Assembly (NCBI GenBank): GCA_001769125.1
Contig: MEOG01000135.1
Location: forward strand, 1 to 48,607
DNA from: Bacteroidetes bacterium GWF2_35_48
GTDB taxonomy: Bacteria; Bacteroidota; Bacteroidia; Bacteroidales; GWF2-35-48
Direction: 5' to 3'
DNA: 48,607 nucleotides
Shown: positions 29,482 to 38,119 of the stretch, piece after piece
Position numbering within the stretch: position 1 is the stretch's first letter
Layout of the letters: every line of letters begins with the position of its first letter
Notes under the pieces: generated by a model
Database searches by the model: none
Seen by the model: only the letters and a program-made list of their open reading frames with translations
What the model was told of the DNA's origin: nothing
Program-made: the position numbers and the translations under genes

Positions 29482-29751
29482 ATGAACATGTTTAAAACTT
29501 ACTTAGAAAAAATTGACCGGTTAAACTTGCTGATTCGGCGTCGTGCAACTGGTAATCCTAAACAATTAGCAGAAAAACTTGATATGTCTGAAAGAAGACT
29601 TTATCAATGCATAGATTTTCTGCGTAAAGAATTGAAGGCTCCAATCAAATACAATGAAATAATACAAACGTATTATTATTCTGAAAAAGGAGAAATAAAA
29701 CTAAGATGGGAAGATTTTGAACCCCCAAAAGATTTAAAAAATAATAAATAG
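29482..29751 (+). CDS. Small HTH regulator, paralogue B, heading the secretion operon
   Basis: I start it at ATG 29482 (MNMFKTYLEKIDRL); the frame opens 3 codons earlier only at a TTG. The roughly 89-residue protein matches paralogue A across its length: a helix-turn-helix in LLIRRRATGNPKQLAEKLDMSERRLYQCIDFLRKEL and a wing in APIKYNEIIQTYYYSEKG. It ends 5 bp before the first pseudopilin gene, so it is probably the first gene of the type II secretion-like operon and may control it. The same regulator family facing the CRISPR-side genes is suggestive but not evidence of a shared regulon. Confidence 0.8.
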   Translation: MNMFKTYLEKIDRLNLLIRRRATGNPKQLAEKLDMSERRLYQCIDFLRKELKAPIKYNEIIQTYYYSEKGEIKLRWEDFEPPKDLKNNK

Positions 29752-29756
29752 CAGCT

Positions 29757-30173
29757 ATGAAAAAAAGAAAATTTCTAATTATGAAAATGAAAGCGTTTTC
29801 ACTGACAGAACTATTAGTTGTTCTTGTAATCATGGGTATTTTAATTCTACTTGCCCTACCCGTCCTAATGCCATTAATTTCTAAGGCTAAAAGCACGGAG
29901 GCACAGGTTCAGTTAAACCATCTCTATACACTTGAAAAATCCTATTTTTATCTGAAATCAAAATATTCTACCAGTTTTGATGAAATAGGATTCGAACACG
30001 CAAAGCTGACTTCAGAAGGAGGAAATGCAAACTATAAAGTTGAAGTGATTGAAGCAAGCGCAACAAGTTTTAAAGCAAGGGCAACTGCTGTTACAGACTT
30101 TGATGGAGATGGCATTTTTAATGTCTGGGAAATTGATCATTCACAAAAACTAACAGAAGTAACCAAAGATTAG
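29757..30173 (+). CDS. Major pseudopilin, GspG-like
   Basis: The 138-residue prepilin has a basic leader of about 13 residues ending at KMKA, then FSLTELLVVLVIMGILILLALP. This is the type IV prepilin cleavage/methylation motif with the conserved E at +5. A second ATG at 29781 would shorten the leader. Residues after the helix (KAKSTEAQVQLNHLYTLEKSYFYLKSKYSTSF) fit a GspG/PilA fold. The C-terminus DFDGDGIFNVWEI is an acidic calcium-loop-like segment as in GspG-type pseudopilins. It is the first structural gene of the operon, and its peptidase is encoded immediately downstream. Confidence 0.88.
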   Translation: MKKRKFLIMKMKAFSLTELLVVLVIMGILILLALPVLMPLISKAKSTEAQVQLNHLYTLEKSYFYLKSKYSTSFDEIGFEHAKLTSEGGNANYKVEVIEASATSFKARATAVTDFDGDGIFNVWEIDHSQKLTEVTKD

Positions 30174-30178
30174 ATACA

Positions 30179-30712
30179 ATGGTAACTACAATTTTATTAT
30201 TATTTGTTTTACTCTTTATATCCTATCAGGATTTCAGAATAAAGGCGATTTCATGGTGGACATGTCCGCTCCTGGTTGCGCTGCTGTTCTTGTATTCCTA
30301 TCACACATTGCCCATTGCATCAATCTTAATTAATTTTGCTTACAATGTCCTTTTTATATGCTTCCTGATTTGTTCCTTGTTCCTGTTTTATTCTTTAAAA
30401 AATAAAAAAAATACCCGAATAATAAACAACAAAATCGGAGCAGGAGATATTTTATTTTTCTTTGCAATTGCTGTTGTTTTTTCTCCTGTTTTGTTCATCG
30501 TTTTTATAACTGGAAGCTCGCTGATAAGCCTGCTTGGATATTTTATTTTTTATTTCTTTAAAAGTCATAAAAATATTCAGATACCACTCGCCGGAATATT
30601 TTCACTGATACTGATTCCCATGATACTGATTGAAAAATTTGTACTGAGTAATGTGTCGCTATTTAATAATACATTTTTAGAAAACATGATTTTACAATTG
30701 TATGGAGGATAA
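30179..30712 (+). CDS. Prepilin peptidase, A24 family, minimal form
   Basis: The 177-residue polytopic membrane protein has about six hydrophobic segments. The aspartyl protease pair is visible: D18 in SYQDFRIKAI and the GxGD motif in KIGAGDILFF near residue 90. The N-terminal methylase domain with its cysteine motif, found in long PilD/GspO proteins, is absent, so this is the short form. It should cleave the leaders of the three prepilins in this operon. Its end overlaps gspE by 11 bp. Confidence 0.85.
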   Translation: MVTTILLLFVLLFISYQDFRIKAISWWTCPLLVALLFLYSYHTLPIASILINFAYNVLFICFLICSLFLFYSLKNKKNTRIINNKIGAGDILFFFAIAVVFSPVLFIVFITGSSLISLLGYFIFYFFKSHKNIQIPLAGIFSLILIPMILIEKFVLSNVSLFNNTFLENMILQLYGG

Positions 30713-32141
30713 AGATTATATTGTTTTAAACGGAGACATACAACAGCTTGTCAGCACGGCACAAGCCTGGCATTATTCTATTATTCCCAAAAACATTATC
30801 AATGGGACAGTTTGCCTGCTTATTGATGAAAATAAAAATCCTGAAGACGTTAAAGAAGAACTCGAAATTCTTCTTGGAAAAAATATTCTTCTGGAAAAAT
30901 GTCCTTCTGCAATTATTCAGAAAACATTGGGAATCTATTATCGAAAAAACAAAACCAATGGAGAAAATCAGAAAAAAACACTTTCAGGTTACAAATCCGA
31001 AGACTTTGTATATAACTTGATTCGTGAAGCTGCTTCGTTTAAAAGCAGTGATATTCACATTGAAATTTACGAAGAAGAATGTCGCGTAAGACTCCGTATT
31101 GATGGGAAGCTGATAGAAAAATATAAATTAAAAAAAGAAGATTATCCTGCGCTTGTAAATAAAATAAAAATTCAAGCTAATCTCGACATTGCAGAAAAAA
31201 GACTACCTCAGGATGGCAGAATATTTTTTGCATCTGAAGATGAAAAATTCGATATCAGAGTTTCTATATTGCCTTCACTATACGGAGAAAAAATAGTATT
31301 GCGCCTGCTCAGCAAAGATGCTACTTCCATTGATATACATGAACTGGGGTTTTCGGAAGAACAACTGGGTGATTATTTTGAGGGTATTAAAAAACCACAT
31401 GGTATTATACTAATCAGCGGACCCACCGGTTCCGGAAAAACAACAAGCTTGTACGCCACACTCAAAATACTTAACAATCCCAACACCAATATTCTCACAA
31501 TTGAAGATCCTATTGAATACACACTTGAAGGGGTTAATCAGGTTCAATTAAAAGAAGCGATCGGACTTACCTTTGCCAGCGCATTACGTACATTTTTAAG
31601 ACAAGACCCCGATATCATTATGCTCGGTGAAATAAGAGACAATGAAACTGCCCGCATGGCTATACGTGCCGCACTCACAGGGCATCTTGTTCTCTCAACA
31701 ATACACACAAATTCTGCCTGGGGTACTGTATCCCGCCTCATAGATATGGAAGTGCCTCCATTCCTGCTTTCAGGCACACTAAATCTTACGGTTGCACAAA
31801 GACTTCTGCGCCTGCTTTGTCCTGCATGTAAAAAAAAGGAAGAACTCAGTAACGATATTTATCCTAAAACGTTTCTTCCTCCTGAATCCTTAACACACCA
31901 CCATACCGCAACAGGCTGCGAAGAATGTTTTTACACAGGATATAAAGGAAGAAAGGCTGTTTACGAGGTCATTCCCATTGATTATACTTTATCTGAAAAA
32001 ATAAAAAATGCAGAAATGGATGTTCAGGAATTATTAAAAAATAAAGGAATAAAACGATTGTCTGACCGGGCTTTTGACTTATTTAAAACAGGAATGACAA
32101 GCATGGATGAAATATACCCGATATTGATTAACACAATTTAA
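30702..32141 (+). CDS. Secretion/pilus assembly ATPase, GspE/PilB-like
   Basis: This 479-residue hexameric ATPase shows Walker A GPTGSGKTT near 239. The Asp and His boxes (LTIEDPIEYTLEGVNQVQ and LVLSTIHTN) and the Walker B IIMLGEIRDNETA are also present. A four-cysteine zinc site, CPAC near 371 and CEEC near 404, marks the GspE/PilB class; retraction ATPases lack it. It powers pseudopilus growth from the inner membrane together with GspF at the end of the operon. No PilT-like gene is present, which favours secretion or non-retracting fibres over twitching pili. Length is within the normal range for the short GspE form. Confidence 0.93.
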   Translation: MEDKDYIVLNGDIQQLVSTAQAWHYSIIPKNIINGTVCLLIDENKNPEDVKEELEILLGKNILLEKCPSAIIQKTLGIYYRKNKTNGENQKKTLSGYKSEDFVYNLIREAASFKSSDIHIEIYEEECRVRLRIDGKLIEKYKLKKEDYPALVNKIKIQANLDIAEKRLPQDGRIFFASEDEKFDIRVSILPSLYGEKIVLRLLSKDATSIDIHELGFSEEQLGDYFEGIKKPHGIILISGPTGSGKTTSLYATLKILNNPNTNILTIEDPIEYTLEGVNQVQLKEAIGLTFASALRTFLRQDPDIIMLGEIRDNETARMAIRAALTGHLVLSTIHTNSAWGTVSRLIDMEVPPFLLSGTLNLTVAQRLLRLLCPACKKKEELSNDIYPKTFLPPESLTHHHTATGCEECFYTGYKGRKAVYEVIPIDYTLSEKIKNAEMDVQELLKNKGIKRLSDRAFDLFKTGMTSMDEIYPILINTI

Positions 32142-32145
32142 AATT

Positions 32146-34071
32146 ATGACAAAATATAAAATAAAAATAATTTTTCTTTTTCTGACTTTCGTGTTTTTAA
32201 TTACAAATGTTGCGTTTACGCAGGATCGCATCATAAAATTAGACAAGGAACTTAAAAATCTGGCAAAAACAAACCCCTCCCTTTTAGAAATGGTTGACGT
32301 CTCTGTTAGCGGCGTTTCAATACAGGAGTTTCTCAGAGGTGTTGCCAGCAATGTGAAAGTGAACATCAGCGTTGATCCATCGCTGCAAATTACAGTAGTG
32401 AACAATTTTTCTGATGTAATGATAATTGATATGCTTCTGTTTCTTGCAAAAGAACACGACCTCGAACTCTCCATCACGGGAAATATTATTTCAGTCAGCA
32501 AATACAATCCTCCTGTAAAAGAAACCCCGATACAAAAACCCCGGGAATTAATTATTAATTATAACAAAGATAAAGACCTTCTCAGCTACGAACTGAACAA
32601 TGATAGCTTATCGAAAGTTACACGGGAAATAACAAAACAGTCTGATAAAAACATTGTATTAGGGACTTCTATAACAGGAAAAACAGTCAATGGTTTTGCG
32701 CAAAATATGAGTTTTGAAAAAGGAATTGAAATGCTTGCCTATTCGAACGACCTGCTTTTTATAAAAAATGAAGAAGGCATATACATGCTTGATAAACCGG
32801 AACCAACAAAAAATAATAATCAGGGAAATAATGCTAATCAAAATTTTAAAACCACAAAAAAAGAAACAAAAAGTAAGGACACTGCTCTGACTGTCATAAT
32901 GCAAGGACCAGACAGCATTTTGGTTAAAGGGCAAAGTGTACAGATAGCAGATGTAGTTAAAGAAGTTTCTGAAAAACAAGGAGTGAATTTTTGTTTAATT
33001 TCTGAAATTAAAGGAAAAACAAATATCAATTTTAGCGGAATAACTTATGAGGATATTCTGAATAATTTGTTTAGCGGAACAGATTATACTTTTAAAAAAC
33101 AAAATGATATTTACCTTATTGGAGAAACAAAAGCTTTCGCACTAAAATCTTTCAAAGTAATACAATTGCAAAACCGTATGGTAGATAAAATAGCAGAAGT
33201 TATACCTGCAGAATACAAAAAAGATGTTGAAGTAAAAGAATTTGTAGAATTAAATAGCCTTCTCGTGACCGGACAGGCAACAAAAATTGCTGGAGTAGAA
33301 GATTTTATCAGAAATATAGACAAGGTTGTTCCTGTAGTCTTAATTGAAGTAATGATTGCAGATGTTACTAAGAAAAAAACTTTTTCAGCAGGTGTTAATT
33401 TCGGCTTGGGTGATAACAGTTCTCAGAAAACACAGGGATCATTATTCCCTACTCTTGATATGAGATTCAGCACAAATACCATCAACAATCTTATAAATTC
33501 TTTTAATGGTTTTGGCTGGTTCAACATAGGCAAAGTAACCCCCGGTTTCTATCTTAGCATAAAAGCACTTGAAGAAAATGGAATTCTCCGATTACGTTCA
33601 ACTCCTAAACTTGCTACATTAAACGGTCACGAAGCAAAACTCACAATTGGGAATACAGAATATTACGTTGAAGAACAAAACAATGTTGTAGGCACTCAAA
33701 ACCCACAAAATATTACTACACGAACATATAAGCCAGTACAGGCTAATCTTTCTGTTACAATAAAACCTTATGTTTCCGGCGATCAGCAGGTAACCCTCGA
33801 CATAAAAGTTACACAATCAAGTTTCACCGCTAGAATATCAGAAAGCGCTCCTCCCGGACAGGTTACACGAAATTTTGAATCACTCATACGGGTAAAAAAT
33901 GAAGAAATGGTTTTGCTCGGCGGACTTGAAGAACAATCCAATTCAGACACAGGATCGGGTGTTCCCTTTTTATCAAGAATTCCTGTAATCAAATGGCTGT
34001 TTAGCAGCAGAACGAAGGAGAAAAAAAATTCAAGACTCAACATTTTTATTAAACCAACCATTATTTATTAA
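32146..34071 (+). CDS. Outer-membrane secretin, GspD/PilQ-like
   Basis: The 641-residue protein begins with a signal peptide (about 1-25, IIFLFLTFVFLITNVAF). It has an STN-like N-domain (VDVSVSGVSIQEFLRGVASNVKVNISVDP, about 45-73) and further small N-domains at about 125-190 and 250-335. The secretin pore domain follows from about 395 (VVPVVLIEVMIADVTKKK, LRLRSTPKLATLNGHEAKLTIG, closing VPFLSRIPVIKWLFSSR). It forms the outer-membrane gate. No pilotin gene is evident, though the FnIII-like lipoprotein in the operon could serve. Spacing to the neighbours is 4 and 10 bp. Confidence 0.93.
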   Translation: MTKYKIKIIFLFLTFVFLITNVAFTQDRIIKLDKELKNLAKTNPSLLEMVDVSVSGVSIQEFLRGVASNVKVNISVDPSLQITVVNNFSDVMIIDMLLFLAKEHDLELSITGNIISVSKYNPPVKETPIQKPRELIINYNKDKDLLSYELNNDSLSKVTREITKQSDKNIVLGTSITGKTVNGFAQNMSFEKGIEMLAYSNDLLFIKNEEGIYMLDKPEPTKNNNQGNNANQNFKTTKKETKSKDTALTVIMQGPDSILVKGQSVQIADVVKEVSEKQGVNFCLISEIKGKTNINFSGITYEDILNNLFSGTDYTFKKQNDIYLIGETKAFALKSFKVIQLQNRMVDKIAEVIPAEYKKDVEVKEFVELNSLLVTGQATKIAGVEDFIRNIDKVVPVVLIEVMIADVTKKKTFSAGVNFGLGDNSSQKTQGSLFPTLDMRFSTNTINNLINSFNGFGWFNIGKVTPGFYLSIKALEENGILRLRSTPKLATLNGHEAKLTIGNTEYYVEEQNNVVGTQNPQNITTRTYKPVQANLSVTIKPYVSGDQQVTLDIKVTQSSFTARISESAPPGQVTRNFESLIRVKNEEMVLLGGLEEQSNSDTGSGVPFLSRIPVIKWLFSSRTKEKKNSRLNIFIKPTIIY

Positions 34072-34081
34072 ATTCTATTCA

Positions 34082-35311
34082 ATGTTTGAAAGTCTGAAAA
34101 ATACAAGATTAATCAGGGGATCACAGATACTGGGATTACAGGCTTATTCATTACCAGATGGTAATTATGAATATGATTTTGTATTGCTTAAAAAGAAAAA
34201 AAACAAATTAATCATTGATAAAAAAGCATCCGGAATTACAGACCTGAAGAATGCCCTTTCACAAATCCCCACAGGTATTCCCGTTTATCTTATCATTGAC
34301 GGAAAAGGAGTAATTCATAAAAAAATAAATTTGCTTAATAAAGAAAATGAAAGCTCTATACTCAGCCAAATTTTACCCAATGCAAACCCTGACGAATTCT
34401 TTCTTCAACTTACACACGCAGGATCGCTCAAATTTGTTTCGCTGGTTCGCATTAAAATTATTTCAGAATTAATAGCATTATTGAAAGAATGTAATTTTCA
34501 AATTGTGGATGTAAGTCTGGGACCATTTGGGATTAACAGGATTTACCTTTTTCTTGAAAATAAAAACCTCATTGATGCCGGTGGATACCAACTATTTTTC
34601 GAGAATGGTTCTGTTTCAGATTTTCTGAAAAAAGAAAACAGAAATACCAATCATGAATATTTAATCGGTAATGAAAAACTCGATGAAAAATATCTTGTTT
34701 CTTTTGCCGGTGGCTTTGCATATCTTTTTCCAGATGAGAACAAACCCGCAACACATCCCCTGCTCCTCGAAACGGCAAATGAATATTATCATAAAAAAAT
34801 ATTTCTGCTCGCCGGAAAAACCATTCTAGCTTTTTTCTTTCTCTTGTTTCTGATTAATTTTTTACTCTACAGCCATTTTGATAAAAAGCACAATGAGTAT
34901 TCTGCCCGCGCTTCACAAAACGCTGAATTACTAAACAGACTTGATACTCTTACCCGGGAACTGAAACAAAAAGAAGCATTTCTCTTGGAAAGCGGCTTAT
35001 TAAGTCCATCCCGGCTTTCATATTTCGCAGACAGAATCGCATTGAACCTTCCGGAAAAAATAATACTTACACAACTTAATATTAACGGTCTTGAAAAAAA
35101 ACTAAAAAATGAAACCGCTCCCGAATTCCTGTTGCAAACAATTCATGTATCAGGCTATTCTTCCAACAGTACTTTGTTAAACGATTGGGTTAAAACGCTG
35201 AATAAAGAAAAATGGGTGCAAAAAATTCTTGTCCTGAATTACAATCAGGAAAATGCAAACAGTCCCGGAAAATTTAAAATAGAAATAAAAACATACCCTG
35301 AAAATGTTTAA
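34082..35311 (+). CDS. Inner-membrane platform protein, PilM-PilN/GspL-like fusion
   Basis: This 409-residue protein has a soluble N-terminal part (about 1-235) resembling a divergent actin-like PilM/GspL cytoplasmic domain. A single membrane helix follows at about 240-262 (ILAFFFLLFLINFLLY), then a coiled coil (about 270-305) and a small PilN-like periplasmic domain (LPEKIILTQLNINGL...FLLQTIHVSGYSSNSTLLNDWV). PilM and PilN are usually separate proteins, and the fused order is that of GspL. It should link the ATPase to the periplasmic complex. It overlaps the PilO-like gene by 8 bp. Confidence 0.75.
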   Translation: MFESLKNTRLIRGSQILGLQAYSLPDGNYEYDFVLLKKKKNKLIIDKKASGITDLKNALSQIPTGIPVYLIIDGKGVIHKKINLLNKENESSILSQILPNANPDEFFLQLTHAGSLKFVSLVRIKIISELIALLKECNFQIVDVSLGPFGINRIYLFLENKNLIDAGGYQLFFENGSVSDFLKKENRNTNHEYLIGNEKLDEKYLVSFAGGFAYLFPDENKPATHPLLLETANEYYHKKIFLLAGKTILAFFFLLFLINFLLYSHFDKKHNEYSARASQNAELLNRLDTLTRELKQKEAFLLESGLLSPSRLSYFADRIALNLPEKIILTQLNINGLEKKLKNETAPEFLLQTIHVSGYSSNSTLLNDWVKTLNKEKWVQKILVLNYNQENANSPGKFKIEIKTYPENV

Positions 35312-35846
35312 AAATCTTACATACAAAAAGAAAATAAAGTACCTTTTGTTCGGGTCTGTATTGTTTCTGTTTCTCAGCTATTTTATTTCGCTGAATAAAA
35401 CTATTGACCTCATGTTCTCCTGTGCTGAAAAAAAAGAAATTCTCATTTCTGTAAGTAATGCTCCTGAAAAAATTCAAAGCATCATGAACCGACTCGGAAC
35501 AATAGAACAATCAATAGGCAGCAATGCAAAAAACGACGCAGGATTTCAGGAAAAACTTCTCGGAAAAATAAGCTCTTACTGCCAGGAACAAAAAATAATT
35601 CTTAGGGAATTTCCGCAAACCCACTGGTACGAACAACAAGACTACACAGTAGAAACATACACCGTGGTTCTGGAAGGAAGCTATATTAAACTACTAAAAC
35701 TTTTAAACATGCTGGAATCTGAACACTATGGAAAAATTACCTCTGTGAAATTCGAATCACAAAAGGATTACATATCCAACATAACAAAACTTACAGCTAC
35801 TATTTATTTACAAAATATTAAAAATAACAAAAAACATGAAAGCTAA
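35304..35846 (+). CDS. PilO/GspM-like platform protein
   Basis: The 180-residue protein has one N-terminal membrane helix (YLLFGSVLFLFLSYFISL, about 12-29), a helical stalk and a C-terminal ferredoxin-like periplasmic domain. The latter shows in YTVETYTVVLEGSYIKLLKLLNMLES, the usual PilO core pattern. It is encoded between the PilM-N fusion and a lipoprotein, where PilO/GspM is expected, and overlaps both neighbours by 8-11 bp. Function is inferred from topology, fold pattern and position; sequence identity in this family is always low. Confidence 0.75.
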   Translation: MFKNLTYKKKIKYLLFGSVLFLFLSYFISLNKTIDLMFSCAEKKEILISVSNAPEKIQSIMNRLGTIEQSIGSNAKNDAGFQEKLLGKISSYCQEQKIILREFPQTHWYEQQDYTVETYTVVLEGSYIKLLKLLNMLESEHYGKITSVKFESQKDYISNITKLTATIYLQNIKNNKKHES

Positions 35847-36816
35847 ATTTATTAATCCGTTACTGGCTGTTACGATTACAGCTTTATCTATTATTGCAGG
35901 TTGCAAAGACATTATCGAAACCGATCTGACGGAGGAACGCATCAACATCATTGTTCCATCAAACAATCTGCACACAAATCTGCTGGCACATACGTTCAGT
36001 TGGGATAAAGTTGATCAAGCTATTAAATATCATTTTCAAATGATAAGCCCTGATTTCAGCAATGCAGAAATTCTGGTGGCAGACAGCAACCTTACAGGAA
36101 CAAAAATTCAACTCACACTAAGCCCCGGAACTTACCAATGGCGTGTAAAAGCTTTCAACAATTCAAGCAGTACAAACTATGTTACATATACTCTTACTAT
36201 TGACAGTACTGCAAGCTTAGCCGGTCAGCAAATAGCACTTGTATCTCCGGCAAATAATTATGCCACAACAACCCAAAAGATATTATTCCATTGGTACAAA
36301 TTGTACAATGCAGATGACTACCGGTTTGAAATTAGAAATCCGGACTGGGCAGGCGGATTAGTTATTAACCCTCAGATTACGCAACACGACACAATCACAT
36401 TTACTCTTGATGAAGGCGTTTACGAATGGGGTGTTCAAGGGCATAATGCTGTATCCAACTCTTCTTTTGTTACAAGAAAATTATACATTGACCTTACTGC
36501 CCCATCTCTTCCTGTGCTGCTTTATCCCTCCGTAAATGCAAGCATTCAGGACTCTGTACTTAGCAACTCAACGCTGATTTTCACCTGGCAAAGAGAAACC
36601 ACTAATGGCTCTCCTGTTAAAGACAGTTTGTATCTGGCAAGCGACTCCCTGTTTACCCCTACCGGTATCAAAACTACTGCATACCTTACGGATACTTCTT
36701 TTTCTTATGTAATGACAACATCGGGAACCTATTATTGGAAAATACGATCCATAGATGCTGCGGGTAATAAAAGCGCATACACAAGCACCAGAAGGTTTAC
36801 CTATGTAAAACCCTGA
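35836..36816 (+). CDS. Lipoprotein with three FnIII/Ig-like repeats in secretion operon
   Basis: The 326-residue protein has a signal peptide with lipobox IIAGC (Cys about 22). Three beta-sandwich repeats of about 95 residues follow. Each has a HTFSWDKV / ILFHWYKL / LIFTWQRE strand and a PGTYQWRVKAFN / EGVYEWGVQGHN / SGTYYWKIRSID strand, in the style of FnIII domains. It is not a standard T2SS or pilus component. It may anchor the machine at the outer membrane, act as pilotin-like partner of the secretin, or bind substrate; none of these is shown. The overlap with the PilO-like gene places it firmly in the operon. Confidence 0.75.
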   Translation: MKAKFINPLLAVTITALSIIAGCKDIIETDLTEERINIIVPSNNLHTNLLAHTFSWDKVDQAIKYHFQMISPDFSNAEILVADSNLTGTKIQLTLSPGTYQWRVKAFNNSSSTNYVTYTLTIDSTASLAGQQIALVSPANNYATTTQKILFHWYKLYNADDYRFEIRNPDWAGGLVINPQITQHDTITFTLDEGVYEWGVQGHNAVSNSSFVTRKLYIDLTAPSLPVLLYPSVNASIQDSVLSNSTLIFTWQRETTNGSPVKDSLYLASDSLFTPTGIKTTAYLTDTSFSYVMTTSGTYYWKIRSIDAAGNKSAYTSTRRFTYVKP

Positions 36817-36821
36817 CAAAA

Positions 36822-37373
36822 ATGAAAAATAAAAAACTTCGGTATATTTTACTACCCTTAGTGCTTATCGTTTGGGGACTCGTATTCTACAAAGTTTATG
36901 AATATGTGAAAGAAGACCCTCTGCCAATAAATGAACAAATAAAAAAAAACAGTAAAAAAACCCATTTGAACACAAGGGACACGATACTTCTTGTTGCTGA
37001 TTACCGGGATCCATTTCTGGGAAAGATAATCCATCAGATTTCTTTCGAAACCAGTAACGAAGTAACAAATAGAATTTATGAAAAAAAATCCTCCTCAGGC
37101 GGAGAAAAAGAAAATCTTAAAATTAAGCAGGAGAATAAAGCGATAACAAAAACAAATAATTGGCCAACGGTTATTTATTCCGGAATCATTATCAATCAAA
37201 AAAATTCAAAGAAAACAGCACTTCTGAAAATAAATAATAAAGAAAAAATGGTTTCCGAAGGTGAAATTATTGATGATATGAAAATCGAAAAAATATATCC
37301 GGATTCCTTAATCCTGAAATTAAATGACGGCTACAGAAATGTCTTGAAAAACTCAGTTAGTCCGAAAAAATAA
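36822..37373 (+). CDS. GspC/PilP-like periplasmic linker
   Basis: The 183-residue protein has one N-terminal membrane helix (LLPLVLIVWGLVFYKVYEYV, about 10-29), a charged linker, and a C-terminal beta domain (about 115-183). That domain shows WPTVIYSGIIINQKNSKKTALLKI, KEKMVSEGEII and IEKIYPDSLILKLNDGYRNVL. This is the plan of the GspC homology region and of PilP, which contact the secretin N-domains. Its location after the PilO-like and lipoprotein genes fits. The assignment is by topology and pattern only. Confidence 0.65.
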   Translation: MKNKKLRYILLPLVLIVWGLVFYKVYEYVKEDPLPINEQIKKNSKKTHLNTRDTILLVADYRDPFLGKIIHQISFETSNEVTNRIYEKKSSSGGEKENLKIKQENKAITKTNNWPTVIYSGIIINQKNSKKTALLKINNKEKMVSEGEIIDDMKIEKIYPDSLILKLNDGYRNVLKNSVSPKK

Positions 37374-37378
37374 TACAA

Positions 37379-38107
37379 ATGAATCAATTAAAATTATATA
37401 TGAGATATACAGCTTTCATTCTGGGAATACTTATCCTGATGAATATAGAGGGAATTGCGCAAAAAAATCTTTTCTCCAAAAACAAAAGAGAGGTTACGGT
37501 TACCTATCCTGATTCAACCGTTAAAGCAGAAATCCGTACTAAGAAAAAAAGAATATCCTGTAAAGATGCTGTTGAATATTACTGGTTTTTTTCAGACCAG
37601 ATTCATAAAAATCTTGGAAGCTATACAGGAAATCTTTTATACGGAAATTATCAGGTTTTTTCATTAGATAAAAAACTAATCACAGAAGGCTGTTTTCATA
37701 AAGGCGTAAAAAACGGAAATTGGAAAAAATGGAATCCAAAAACGGGATACTGTATTTCTGAAAACTGGAAAAACGGAAAAAAAAATGGATACACCACTAC
37801 ATTTTCTAATGAGGGTAAAATCGTAAGTAAGGTTCAATATAAAAACGGACTCAGGCATGGCACAGCAACTTATTTCCAGAATGATTCTATTATTAAAAAA
37901 ATATACCGTCATGACAAAATTTACGAACCTGCTCCAAAACAAAAAAAGACAAATTGTTTCAAAAAACTGATAACTAAAATCAAAACAAAAAAACAAGATG
38001 CTCCGGAAAAAAAAGAAAAAAACAATCCTGGTTTTCTAAAAAAACTGAAAGAAAAACTATTCCGGAAAAAAACTGAAACAGATTCCAAATCAACAAACCA
38101 TTCCTAA
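37379..38107 (+). CDS. Exported MORN-repeat protein with lysine-rich tail
   Basis: The 242-residue protein has a signal peptide (about 1-28). MORN/YwqK-type repeats at about 95-175 each hold a K/G-x-G-x-W/Y core: GCFHKGVKNGNWKKW, ENWKNGKKNGYTTTF and VQYKNGLRHGTATYF. The last 60 residues are very rich in Lys (KKLITKIKTKKQ, KKLKEKLFRKK). MORN repeats mediate protein or lipid contacts. It lies between the GspC-like and PilX-like genes with 5-12 bp gaps and so belongs to the operon, but it is not a known secretion component. Confidence 0.75.
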   Translation: MNQLKLYMRYTAFILGILILMNIEGIAQKNLFSKNKREVTVTYPDSTVKAEIRTKKKRISCKDAVEYYWFFSDQIHKNLGSYTGNLLYGNYQVFSLDKKLITEGCFHKGVKNGNWKKWNPKTGYCISENWKNGKKNGYTTTFSNEGKIVSKVQYKNGLRHGTATYFQNDSIIKKIYRHDKIYEPAPKQKKTNCFKKLITKIKTKKQDAPEKKEKNNPGFLKKLKEKLFRKKTETDSKSTNHS

Positions 38108-38119
38108 AATCGAAAAACA

